Assembly: GCA_035772735.1 (NCBI GenBank)
Contig: JASDFA010000003.1
Coordinates: forward strand, 58,524,501-58,588,500
Length of the DNA: 64,000 nt
Reading direction: 5' to 3'
Origin: Datura wrightii
Lineage: Eukaryota > Streptophyta > Magnoliopsida > Solanales > Solanaceae
Under the pieces are notes generated by a model. It saw nothing but the letters and a program-made list of their open reading frames with translations, did not search any database and was not told where the DNA came from. The translations under genes were made by a program, and so were the position numbers. This document shows positions 46,040 through 57,329 of the stretch, one piece after another; positions within the stretch are counted from its first letter, which is position 1, and each line of letters starts with the position of its first letter.

Positions 46040-48872
46040 TGGAAGGGAATGATGCGGTTATCTAGCCATCATATCTACTTCGGCTTCTCAAGTAGCTCCC
46101 TCAACAAGTTGACTCCTCCACAAAACCTTCACTGGAGCTATTTCTTTGTTTCTCAACTTCCGCAACTGATGATCAACGATCTTAATCGGAACTTCCTCAT
46201 AGGTAAGGCTATCCTTCACACCCATGCTCTCCACTGGAAAAACCAAGGTCGGGTCACCAATTCACTTCTTCAATAGAGATATATGGAAAACTGGATGTAC
46301 CAAGGCTAACTCCACTAGTAGCTCCAAATCATATGCCACTTTTCAAATTCGCCTCAGAATTTTATAAGGACCAACATATCAGGGAATAAGCTTCCCTTTC
46401 TTTCCGAACCTCATCACTCCCTTCATAGGAGACACCTTCAAAAAAACCCAATCATCAACTTCAAAAGCAAACTCTCTCCATCTAACATCTGAATAAGACT
46501 TCTGATGACTTAGAGCTGTTTTCATCCTTTTTTAATAAGCAAGACTTTCTCCACGGCCTGATGAATTGAATCTGGCCCTATCGATGTAGCCTCGCCTACT
46601 TCAAACAGTCCGATAGGTGATCTACTCCTTCTCTCATAAAGAACCTCAAACAGAGCCATCTTAATGCTAGAGTGGTAAATATTATTGTAAACAAACTCAA
46701 TGGGAGGCAAGTGATCATCCCAGCTACCCTTGAAATCAATCACACATGCTCTCAATATGTCCTCAAGAGTCTGAATCGTCTACTCAGCCTGACTATCTGT
46801 CTGCGAGTGAAAAGGCATGCTAAGCTTGACCTAAGTACCAAGTACCTTCTGAAACGATCTTCAAAACAGTGAGGTAAACTGAGTACCTCTATTTGAGATA
46901 ATGGGAAAGGGAACTCCATGCAACTGAACTAACTCCTGAATATACAATCTGGCATAATCCTCAGTTGAATCGGTAGTTTTGACCGATAAGAAATGTGCTA
47001 CTTTGGTCAACGTGTCCACATCCACCCATATGGAGTCGTACATTCAGTGTGTACGACGCAATCCTGTAATGAAGTCCATATTAATATCTTCCCAATTCCA
47101 AGTAGGAATGCTAATATCCTGAAGCATACCCCCAAGTCTCTGATGCTCAACCTTCACCTAATTGCAATTCAGACACTTCGCCACAAACTCCATTATGTCC
47201 TTCTTCATACCATTCCACCAATAAACTTCCCGTATGTCACGGTACATCTTGGTGGCACCTGGGTGGATAGAATAATGAAATCCATGGGCCTTTCTCAACA
47301 TCAGCTCTCTCAAGTCATCAACAACTTGCACGCACAATCGACCCTGATATCGGAATACACCATCTCCCCCTTGGGAAAAATCCTCCACTTTCTGATTTTG
47401 GATAACTTCCTTTAACTTTACCAAGATAGGATCCTCGTCTTGCCTAGCCTTGACCTCAATCACCAATGAAGATTCTGACCCATTCTGATCAATGACACCA
47501 CCATCTGCCGAGTCAACAAGGCGAACCCCTAAATGAGAAAGACTATGGAAATCCTTTGCTAACTCCTTCCTCCCATCCTCCACATGAGACACACTCTTCA
47601 TGGATAGCCTACTAAGAGCATCCTCCACTACGTTGGCCTTCACCAAATGATAAAGGACACTCATGTCATAGTCCTTGAGAAGCTCTAACCACCTCTTTTG
47701 TCCCAAATTCAGATCCTTCTGAGTGAAGACATACTAAAGGCTCTTATGGTGTGAACACATCCATATGCACCCTATATAAGTAGTTTCTCCAAATTATCAA
47801 TACAAACACCACCGCTTTCAACTCTAGATCATGCATGGGGTAATTCTTCTTGTGAGTGTTAAGCTGTCTAGAGGCATACACAATGACCTTACCATGCTTT
47901 ATCAACACAAAACCAAGACTAACCCTAGAGGCATCACAATACACAATGAAATCATATGTGCCCTGCAGTAAATTTAATACTGGGGCTAAAGTGAGTCGAG
48001 TCTTTACCTCTTGAAAACTCTTCTCACGGGCATCTGACCATTGAAATTTGACCTTCTTCTGGGTCAACTCAGTCAATGATGCTGCAATGGATGAAAATAC
48101 ATCAATAAAACTCCTGTAGTAGCTAGCTACACCAAAAAGCTCTTGATATTCAAAGGATTAATTGGTCTAGGACAATTCTTCACCGCCTCTATCTTTTGAG
48201 AGTCCACCTACACACCCTTTCTAGACACCACATGGCCCAAAAATGCTACTGAGTTTAGCCAAAACTCACACTTACTGAATTTAGAAAATAGTCGACGATC
48301 CTTGTGAGTATGTAGCGCAATCCTCAAATGAGTGGTGTGCTCCTCCTCGCTCCAAGAGTATAGGAGAATATCGTTTATGATGACAATCACGAACATGTTC
48401 AAATACGACTTGAATACCCTTTTCATCAAGTCCATAAAAGCTGTAGGAGCATTCTTTAGTCCAAAAGATATAACTACGAACTCATAGTGACCATACCGAG
48501 TCTTGGAGGCTATCTTCAGGATGTCACTCTCTCTAACTCTAAGCTCATGATAACCAGATCTGAGGTCTATCTTTGACAAACACTTAGCACCCTGAAGTTT
48601 GGTTAAACAAGTCATCAATTCTGGGGAGGGGATACTTGTTCTTGATAGTGACCTTGTTCAACTGTTGATAATCAATGCAAATCCTAAGGGAACCATCCTT
48701 CTTCCACACAAAGAGAATTGGTGCACCCCACGGGGATTTACTAGGCCTGATGACAGCCTTATCTAGGAGATCTTTCAACAGCTCTTTCAACTCCTTTAGC
48801 TCAGCTGGAGTATATAGGCTGCATATCAGGGAGAAGGCCGATACCAAAGAAAATCTCCGGCTTGGGAGGGAC
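46040..48872 (-). pseudogene. pol: E4 pol, 3' portion (RT, RNase H, integrase)
   Basis: Read on the minus strand from 48872. RT begins (KELLKDLLDKAVIRPSKSPW) and continues at 48208-48618. Its catalytic motif reads IND where FIDD is expected: the first Asp codon GAC became AAC at 48373-48375. RNase H (47744-48076) has VYCDASRVSL. The 47158-47706 frame joins RNase H end to the integrase H-H-C-C finger (HGFHYSIHPG, then CLNC). Core pieces are at 46861-47043 (ISNRGTQF, with the second catalytic Asp changed to Asn) and 46522-46755. Most breaks are stops or short frame changes. Confidence 0.92.
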
Positions 48873-50341
48873 TGTTCGCGCTCTGCTGCTCGGTATATAT
48901 TATACACCGACACGCAAGTGTACGTGGTCAAACAAGTAATAAAGTGGCTAAGTAGCCAAGTATCGATCCAAGGAGGCTGCTCTAGATATGCAAAACTGCC
49001 TAGTTTACTATATCTCTATTCTATTTCTAACTATGTTAACAACAATCCAACCACGATTTGAGTAAGTTTTGTTTCTAAACTAATTATCTACTAAAATTAA
49101 TAACTACTATTTACGTTGAGTTTAGACAATGGATATGCACATGCCAAGGTTAAGAACGAGTAATGAACTTGATAATCATGATAATTTGGTCATCTTCTTC
49201 TTCATATTGCTAGCTAAGAACGTTTGCCTAGAAATTAAAACTTCCGTATTTAATTTCACTTTAGCTTCATAAACCATTCGTCTACATTTCTGTGATCAAA
49301 TGCAATTTATGACCTAACACTACAATTCTGGTTCCTAAATTGACTAATACGGCTTTCAAGTATATTTCTATCAAGAAAGCACATCAAAACCCAATTTTCC
49401 CAAATCAAGTTAAGAACAATACCCTATTAATTCACAACTTTCCAATTTCATGCTCTCTCGAGTGAGATTGGACTTTTTAGATATACATTAATGGTGGCCA
49501 ATCAAGAATGTAATAAGCACAAGAATTAATAGAACAACATGCAAGAAGAAGAAGAAACCATATCAATTATTACCAACATTCATTTCACAAGTTCAAAACC
49601 TCAGCAAGAGAGGAATTAGCCACTCATTCTTGGATTAATCATCCTAGAATGAGTGTGAATCATGCATACAATTGAAGGAAAGAAGAAGGGAAGAGGAGAA
49701 AACTCTTATCTTTTCTATTCTTCAACTGCCACAAAACCACGTTCCTGCTCCCACTTCTGAACTCAGGCTAAAAAACTAAAACTAAAAAAAAACTTTTTTT
49801 TAAAAAATAACCTAAGTGTGCTATTTATACTAGTGGGAAATTTTTCCCGGAATAACAAGCAACGTGTCACGGAGGCCAACGCGGAGCACTGCCTCCGTGA
49901 CACGGCGTGGACGCGGACCCTCTCTAGAAATTGCATGGTCCGGATAATTAGCCTCAACGTGGCATGGAGGCCATCGCGGAGGCCTGTCTCCGTGCCACGG
50001 AGCTGACGCGCAGGCACACTGGAAATTGCCACTTTTATTTCTGCCCAGGCAGTGTGCTACCGTGATGGCAGCATGGCACGGCACCATCGCGGAGCCACTA
50101 CAAAATATGCCATCCGAGGTCTTTTCCACGCTCGCATCCAAGTCCAACTCCGACATAGTTTCAACATGCATTTTAGCTCTTAAAAATCACATTATCCTGC
50201 AAAACAAATGCTAATCATGTTGGTTAGTATAAATTCGCATTTTATTACCAAATACATGATATTATATACACATTGCACAACAAACAAGGTAAAAATGATA
50301 CGTTTGAGTATCACTTGGGCATATAAATCTGCCCAAGATCA
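48873..50341 (-). repeat. E5 3' LTR (1469 bp)
   Basis: Plus strand TGTTCGCGCTCTGC...CCCAAGATCA. In element sense a TATA box (AGTATAAATAG) lies at about 49822-49832. Modules upstream of it are at 49864-49903 and 49959-49998, with a related one near 50053-50097. Confidence 0.93.
49864..49903 (-). promoter_or_regulatory. 40-nt palindrome module, perfect arms (E5 3' LTR)
   Basis: Arms GTGTCACGGAGGC and GCCTCCGTGACAC are perfect inverted repeats of 13 bp around a 14-nt core CAACGCGGAGCACT. The next module (49959-49998, GTGGCATGGAG...CTCCGTGCCAC) starts 95 bp on and is also 40 nt. Confidence 0.85.
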
Positions 50342-52238
50342 CTTACCCCACACTTAAATCCTTGTTCGTCCTCGAACAACACATACACAAATCATGCACA
50401 TCACATCTCAACCTTTGTCACTATGGTGCAACCATTTACGTTACGGTCATACCGATTATTCGATTTTTGCAAATCATCAAGAAAACATGCTTGGTCGTAC
50501 AAGACAATGACCTTAATACATCGAGGCTTCCTAGACTTTTAAGAATTGATTCTTGATATCGGCAAACTCATGCAAATCAACTAATCAAGAAATCCGACAC
50601 GAAAATCAATCTTTCATCAAGCATGTACCCTCACAACTCGAGAGAAACTTCCCCTTTTATGCTCGTGCAGCACACAAACATGCACGTAGGGGCATATAGA
50701 AATTAATTTCACTCTCTCTCCCAAAAGAATTCACATGCATCATGTCATGACCCATAGGCTTGCCCTTAGTGTATTACTCCACTAATATAAAGAAATGCAG
50801 TGTAGGATCAAATAGGACTTTTAATGGGTTGTAACTGGGCTATGGATCTAGTATATATATATTGGATTAGCCAATAATAGTTGCTAGCATCCTTAAGCGC
50901 CTTTTCACTCATTCCCATCGACTCATGGACATTATTCCTCTCTTTTCTCTTTTTCTCCCATTCATGCTGGTTTACTTTCATACAGCCCATTTCATCAGGC
51001 ACACTTGACCCCAAACGGAAGGTTTTCATGTACCCTCAATTTCATTTAATTACAACTAGTGCCTCTTCAACACCATCTTTTCTTTCCTCACTTTGCTTTT
51101 CTTTTCTTTTCACTCTTTTCACTCTTTAACACTTTGGGAAACAATTTTTTTGTTCTTTGTAAGAGCTTAAGAGCTTCTTATAGACTTTAAGGCTAATGAA
51201 AAGAAGGAATAAAGCTTAGTTCATACAATTCTGGACAAAAGAAAGAAATCGGCTAAAGGCTCAACGGGCTGACTAGGGTGTACAACATATAAAAAGGTAG
51301 AACTTGACAAGAAAAAAATGGAAACTAACGGTTAAAACAAAGAAATGCCTACATCCTTTCCGACACTACACCTCTTTCATTTCGCTTTGTATACACGCCA
51401 GGCAAGTTCTAGACAATTCACAATGACATGGAATAGCAATACCTCACTTCACACTTCATGCACATGCTCGAATCAAGATGCATTCATAGACTCTTTAATT
51501 AGTCAATTACATGAATTCAAGATTAAGCCTCAATCATACTGAATCAAATTCTATAGCCTAGGTAACTCAACATATTTACAGAATTGCATGCTTTCAAACG
51601 AATCACTTTCGCATTTCGAACATCAATTACACACGCAACAAAATTTTAGCAACCATAAGCAACTACAGTTTATTGATGCAATCCACCAAAGAAACTAAAA
51701 ACAAATCATCTACTCCTATCGACTACATTTCCCTTAAGACGGTCGTCATCCATCCATCATAGGGAATGTTCACTAACTATGACATCGGTTCAATGGGACT
51801 ATTCTCGGTAAAAGAACCGAAAACAAACTCCGAGAAACCCAAAAATAAAACTTCAAAATTTTTGCAACACATCGATCATTTCGATGAAAACAATATTTAC
51901 AAAATATGTTGATAAGTGCAACATCCTTTCGCAAAAATTTTGAAAAAGATAGAGAAAAAAAAATATTTACAAAATTTACAAAATATTTACAAAGGCAACC
52001 ATAGCTTTTTAAAGACACACATCATTAGCCACAAACAAATATATACACATCATTCACAAATCAGTTCACAACAATAGGGAAAGCACAGACATACACAAAC
52101 GTCAAGTAAGAATATACAGCAGATTTAGAGCCTATGACCCAGCACCTAACTACTCCCCACCCCACACTTAAATCGAACACTGTCCTCAATGTTCACAAAA
52201 ATACAAAGCACAAAAATTTGGGTGGTGAAACTCCGTGC
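50342..52238 (-). other. E5 3' non-coding region and polypurine tract
   Basis: Counterpart of E9 26647-28438. The LTR-proximal end in element sense is AAGTGTGGGGTAAG. Arms TCGGTTC and GAACCGA at 51785-51820 give a 7-bp stem. In E9 one pair is replaced by a G-U type pair. No coding potential was seen. Confidence 0.75.
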
Positions 52239-53458
52239 TCAGTCAAAATATTCGACTTCCTCATCCGGTGCTGCGGCCTCATCGCCCATATCTGAATCAG
52301 CTCCCTCGCCGTCATCGGACTCCACATCAGAGTCCTCACGATGTGTCTCCTCATCAGTAGGGACGTCGTCGTCAGTCGGCTCCACAAAGGCTGGACCCAC
52401 CTTGCATAAAGCTCTGGCGTTCTCGCCAAATGGGTAGTCCAGCTCCAGCTGCCATAATTCATCCTCGGTGGCTGGTCTCCCACCTATCCGTAGCTGCAGC
52501 ATCTGCATACCGAACATACGGGCCATATACTGGTCGTCACGAGCATGTCTCTCGCCCAGAGTCAGCACAGGTCCGTGTGTAGTGTCGGGGGCCTTGGTTT
52601 TGTCACATCAAAGGCCCGCCGCTCCAACTGCGGAATGTAATCCAAGGCTTCTTCCTCAATGTCGAGGCCTCGGAGGAAGGTGGTGATGAGTTCACCAAAC
52701 CCGTATCTGTGGCCCTGGTGTAGTCTGGCTCTCTTCATGGCGGATATTATAACCGCCCCCACATTAATCTCAAGCCCTTTCATAAGGGCATACACCAGGC
52801 AGACACGGTCCCGGGTCACGTCTGTCATATGTACTCCCGGGATCAAACACGAACATACAATTTTTAGCCAGATTCTGGCCTCCCTGTTCATCTGCGAATA
52901 AGGCAGAGTCTGGTGGTAACCCCTCTCTTTGTGTCTACTCCATCGGGCTGTGGATCAAGCCCCGCACAACGTACGTCTGATGTCGGCGTACGGTGGGGTG
53001 ATGTTGAGCTGGCGGAGAACGTGGGCGTCTGTGTCCCGCGCTCCAACGATGGCATTCAGCTGCTGGGGTTCCAGAGTGACAATCTGCCCTCTGATTTTAA
53101 TAGTGTGGCTTCTGATGGCCGGGTTCCAGTTGGCATAAAATTCCCGAACCAAGTGAAGGTTGCACTCCGTGGGCTCCTGAAAAGTAAAGCTGAGCCCAGC
53201 TGCTTCAATCCTCTGTACGATGCGAGGGAACTCCTGTGCAAGTGGTTCCCTTGCAATATGTTCCTCCGGGAAGTACTTGTTCTCCTTATGCTTTGCGTAC
53301 CACTTCTTCCCTTCATCGGTAACCCATCGTGTTTCGTATCGGCGGTGTTAACCGCGTGGAACAGCAGGTGCAGCTGGGACAGCAGTGCCCAGTCTCATTC
53401 TCTTTCTGTCGGTGCCTGAGGTTGAAGCACCCTTGCCTTTATCTTGTCGGCTGGCCAT
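52239..53458 (-). pseudogene. E5 ORF2: accessory protein, copy of E9 ORF2 (broken)
   Basis: Starts ATG 53458 (MASRQDKGKGASTSG), just after a predicted splice acceptor. It follows E9 ORF2 throughout with mostly conservative differences. Breaks are TAA at 53348-53350 (CAA in E9), TGA at 52955-52957 (CGA in E9) and a one-base deletion near 52600. The core (52562-52891, MTDVTRDRVCLVYALMKGLE) and the acidic tail with two extra acidic stretches (52239-52568) are well kept. The function is unknown. The family resemblance is as described for E9 ORF2. Confidence 0.8.
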
Positions 53459-53463
53459 TGTAC

Positions 53464-54168
53464 CTGTTAATTTACACAGACAAGCACAACGTTAAGCTAA
53501 AAACTTGTTAGTTTTGGCTAAGGTCGGGTTAAACAAAATTTACCCCACACTTAGTCTTTAACAATATTTACAACATGTTAGCAAGGATAGATCTATTTAC
53601 ACCCCAAACACAATCACTATAAACATATTGCTTAGTGCGTTCACAAAAATTCGACAGCATAACGGCTAGCGAACTACTCAGACTTCAGACAGCTAACCCA
53701 ATCCTACCATCGACAGCTATTCACCCATGGCACTTAGCAACAATAACAACAACCAAATAGAAACAACAATACAAACATTTTATATACACTAATCTAAGCA
53801 ATTCAACCAATTCACATATTACGCAATGTCCCACTAAAAATCGAGAATTAGTCGTCTTTCACCAATTATACAATATTTACCACGACTTATCTCAAATAAT
53901 AAACACACCCCGACATCAATTTCGTCAAACTATCAAGTTACCCAAGTTAAAATTCAACAACCCCAAGCCCTAGAACTCAATTCGACAATCAACAATGAAT
54001 TATTCAATCAATCGATAAGTTCACCCGTCAACTACAACAATCCGAACACAATCAATCGCAAAATAATTCACGTCATGTTTAATTTCTACCTAGGGTGATA
54101 TATCTCACCTCACATGCTCAAAATTGACAAAAATCGCCAAAAATTTGAGATAGACGATGAAAACATAC
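53464..54168 (-). other. Predicted 705-nt intron in the E5 ORF2 leader
   Basis: Donor AAG then GTATGT (54171-54163) and acceptor TTAACAG (ends 53464), then GTACAATGG with the start codon. It has the same plan and nearly the same length as in E9, although the interior has diverged. Confidence 0.6.
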
Positions 54169-54301
54169 CTTGGAATTGAAGAATCGATAAAGACTTGACG
54201 TTTTCCTTGCCTCTTAACGTGGCACGGAGCTTGGGGGTAGGGGAATGGGTGTTTGGTCGCGGAGGGAAGAGGGAATGGGGAAAATAGGGGCAAAATCGGG
54301 G

Positions 54302-54312
54302 GTTTTTATTAA
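54302..54312 (-). promoter_or_regulatory. Possible TATA-like box upstream of E5 ORF2
   Basis: TTAATAAAAAC in element sense. It is followed by a long pyrimidine-rich patch (CCCCTATTTTCCCCATTCCC, about 54265-54285) and then the leader exon ending at 54169. It lies about 60 bp downstream of the nearest 40-nt module. Confidence 0.4.
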
Positions 54313-54369
54313 GAAAACACGCGGGTCACCCGGAAACCCGGTGTGACCCGACACTGGGATAAGGGCAAC

Positions 54370-54409
54370 GTGTCACGGAGGGTAACGCGGAGGCCCTCCT
54401 CCGTGACAC
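54370..54409 (-). promoter_or_regulatory. 40-nt quasi-palindrome upstream of E5 ORF2 (proximal)
   Basis: Arms GTGTCACGGAGGG and CCTCCTCCGTGACAC in a 40-nt span, 95 bp from the next. Confidence 0.8.
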
Positions 54410-54464
54410 GGAGCCAACGCGTTGGCTTACTGGAATTTTAAAAAATTCCAGATTTGCCTTCAAC

Positions 54465-54504
54465 GTGTCACGGAGGCCAACGCGGAGCATTGCCTCCGTG
54501 ACAC
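54465..54504 (-). promoter_or_regulatory. 40-nt palindrome upstream of E5 ORF2 (distal)
   Basis: Arms GTGTCACGGAGGC and GCCTCCGTGACAC are perfect. The core CAACGCGGAGCATT is one base from that of the LTR module at 49864. Confidence 0.85.
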
Positions 54505-54765
54505 GGCGCCAACGCGCCAGTGCTCTGTTTCACTATCAAATTTTATTTTTCATACCTCACCTCGTTTTCTCGATTCCACGTATTTTTCCTCCGGTATACC
54601 TGAAAATCACCTCACTAAACAAAAATTGGTTAAATGACTAGATTCCCTACTAAAAGAATAAAAATTACTAATTAAAATGCACATTTAAACCTAGTCAAGA
54701 AAAAGAAGAGAAAATAAAATAAAAGAAAAACTTTACACTAAGGAAAAAGAACGAAAAATATTTTT

Positions 54766-54783
54766 CACGGGTTGCCTCCCGTG
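54766..54783 (-). other. Conserved hairpin after gag-PR (E5)
   Basis: In element sense CACGGGAGGCAACCCGTG: a perfect 6-bp stem and 6-nt loop, 41 bp after the last protease-frame stop. The flanking block is the same as at E9 30900. Confidence 0.75.
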
Positions 54784-54823
54784 CAGCGCCTGGTTTAACG
54801 TCGCGGCTCGACAGCCTTTACGC

Positions 54824-57189
54824 TCAATTTTCTACTAGGGAGATGGACGATTTGACCCGATCATGGTCATCTCCCCAGTAGTTCTCAACCTTGTCTGGTG
54901 GCCTACCTAGTAACTCTCGGGAATCACTCAATCCATTTGCATTCCCATGATCAATCACGTTGATCACCGAGAGTTCCTTATAGACAGTCGGAAGCTTAGG
55001 TGCCTTGTACACGTCGAACACCTCAACCTTGTCGTGTGCTCGCATCGTGAGTTGACCCGCAGCTACATCGATCAATGCCTTTCCGGTTGCCAAAAATGGT
55101 CGTCCCAAAATAAATGGGACTTCTGCATCTGGCTCAAAAGAACAATGAAATCTACCGGAAAAATGAGGGAGCCTACCTGCACTAGCACATCCTCCACAAT
55201 GCCATCCGGCTTAGCTAAAGACCTGTCTGCTAGCTGCAAGATCACTATTGTAGGTCTAGGACTCCCTAGCCCTAACTTTCTGAATACCGAAGATGGCATC
55301 AGATTTATACTTGCCCCCAAGTCGCATAACCCACGAGCTCGGATACTTTTCCCAATCGTCAGCTGGATAGTAAAACTTCCAGGATCCTTCAGTTTAGTGG
55401 GCAACCTGTTCTGAATACGGGATGTGCATTCCTCCATTAAAGCCACCGTGGCATACTCGGTCAAGCGACTTTTGTTGGCCACGATGTCTTTGATATACTT
55501 TGCATATTTTGGCACACCCTGCAAGACATCAACAAGAGGTAAGTTAACATGTACCTGTTTAAGTACCTCCATGAATTTCTGGAAACACGCCTCCTCCTTG
55601 TGTTTCTTAAGTCATTGAGGGAACGGGGGTGGAGGCCTTGTTGGTTCAGCTTCTTTGGTCTTCCCCGTATCTGAGGTTTGTTCTCCCTCAACATCTGCTG
55701 CTCCTGACTTCTGAGGCGGTCTTTCCGGTTCCACCTCCTTTAATCGTAAACCACTCCTCGTGGTCACTGCATTTACCTGCTTAGGATTGGGATCCGTGTC
55801 GCTAGGTAGTCCTCCCCTTGGTCTAGTATTTTGGGCACTGGCAAATTGCCCAAACTGATATTCAAGAGCCTTGGTTGCCAATTGATTGTTCTTTACTTCG
55901 GCCGCCAGTTTGACATAGTCAGCCTGCAATTGTGCCTGGTTGGCAATCATGGTCTTGAACATTTCCTCAATAGTCGGTGATGGTGGTGGAGGAGGGGCAT
56001 TGTGATTTCTAAACTGATTCTGATAGCCTTGTTGCCCTCCTTGGTTTCTGTGCATACCCTGCCCTGAACCCTGGCCTTGTTGATTGTTGCTACCCCATGA
56101 AAAATTTGGATGATTCCTCCAATTCGAGTTGTAGCCACCACCAAACTGCTATTGATTCCTCTGTGCATTGCCCACAAAGTTGACAGAATCAGGATTTGCA
56201 CCACAGCATTCAGCTGAATGCTCACTACTACCACACACTTCACACCACATCTGCTGGTTCAAATTCATATTGCTGAAGTGAGTGTTTAACTGATTTTGCA
56301 AAGCAGCTATCTGTGTAGCGATAGCTGTGAATCCATCCACTTCAAGCACTCCCGCTGCTTTCCTTGCTCCACCTCTTGAAGAATCTGCATTCCATTCCGG
56401 ATTGCCTTGTGAAATTCGGTTGAGCAAAGTGTACAGCTCCTCATAAGTCTTCTCCAGCGCTTGCCCTCCAGCTGCTGAGTCTAACAAAATTTTAGTGTGG
56501 GGTTCCAAACCCTCAATAAAAGTGTGGACCAACACCTCATTTGACTGATGATGATGAGGACAGTCCCGCAACATGGACTTGAATCTTTCCCAGGCTTGAT
56601 AAAGATTTTCTCCTTCCCTCTGTTTAAAACTTAGAATCTGACTTCTAAGTTTAGCTGTTTTACCTGAAGGGAAAAATCTGATCAAGAACTTCTTTGCAAG
56701 ATCATCCCACGTTGATATAGAGTTGGGTGGTTCAGCTTTTAACCACCTCTTGGCTTCACCAAGTAAGGAAAATGGAAATAAGGTGAGCCGAACATAATCA
56801 GGTGACACTCCAGCGGGGATGTAAGTGTCACTTATCTCCAAAAAGTTCTGGAGATGTTGTTGCGGATCTTCGTGAGGGAGACCGGTAAACTGCCCGCTAG
56901 TGTGCAAAAGTTGCACCATATTTTGCTTTAACTCAAATCTCCCCCCAGGCTCTGGTTTGCGGATGCTGGAATGTACATTATTAGCGTGTGGGATTGCCAC
57001 CTCGCGAACCGGCCTGGCTGCTACTTCCTCGGGCACTAACACTGCCCGCACAACTGGTGGATTGGGTTGCTCCATCATAGACTGTTTGAGCAACTGCAAC
57101 TTCTTCCGAAGAGCTTCTCTACGTTGACTATGCAATTCACGTTCTGGCTCTAAGTAAGATTCCACCAGCTCCTTGTCCCTTGCCAGTGT
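54824..57189 (-). pseudogene. gag: E5 gag-protease (Athila type, no RT)
   Basis: Read from 57189 on the minus strand. The frame opens after a TGA at 57190-57192 with no ATG before residue 30, so the start codon may be lost. The Gag capsid region (about 56950-56500) has LTLFPFSLLGEAKRWL and WDDLAKKFLIRFFP. The knuckle CEVCGSSEHSAECC then NFVGNAQ is Athila-like. A TAG at 56149-56151 (from CAG) and a TGA at 55612-55614 (from CGA) interrupt the frame. Protease follows with CDLGASINLMP (catalytic Asp codon at about 55321-55323). A small frameshift near 55135 precedes the last segment GRPFLATGKALIDV. It ends at 54824 and no RT follows. Confidence 0.9.
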
Positions 57190-57305
57190 TCACAGAAATA
57201 AAAATCTGCAAAATACAGGCTAAGACCAAGTTGTTAACACTTAAGAGAATAAAAATACAAATACAGTAAATTTACACTAAACAAAATTTTACAAATCGCC
57301 TAGCC

Positions 57306-57323
57306 TCCCCGGCAACGGCGCCA
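57306..57323 (-). promoter_or_regulatory. E5 primer-binding site (Asp tRNA)
   Basis: In element sense TGGCGCCGTTGCCGGGGA, identical to the E9 site. Confidence 0.9.
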
Positions 57324-57329
57324 AAAACT

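Noticed and set aside
48675..49061. 128-codon plus-strand reading frame
   Set aside because: Crosses the E4/E5 junction and is antisense to RT and LTR.
52913..53419. 168-codon plus-strand reading frame
   Set aside because: It is the antisense shadow of E5 ORF2; the minus-strand reading matches E9 ORF2.
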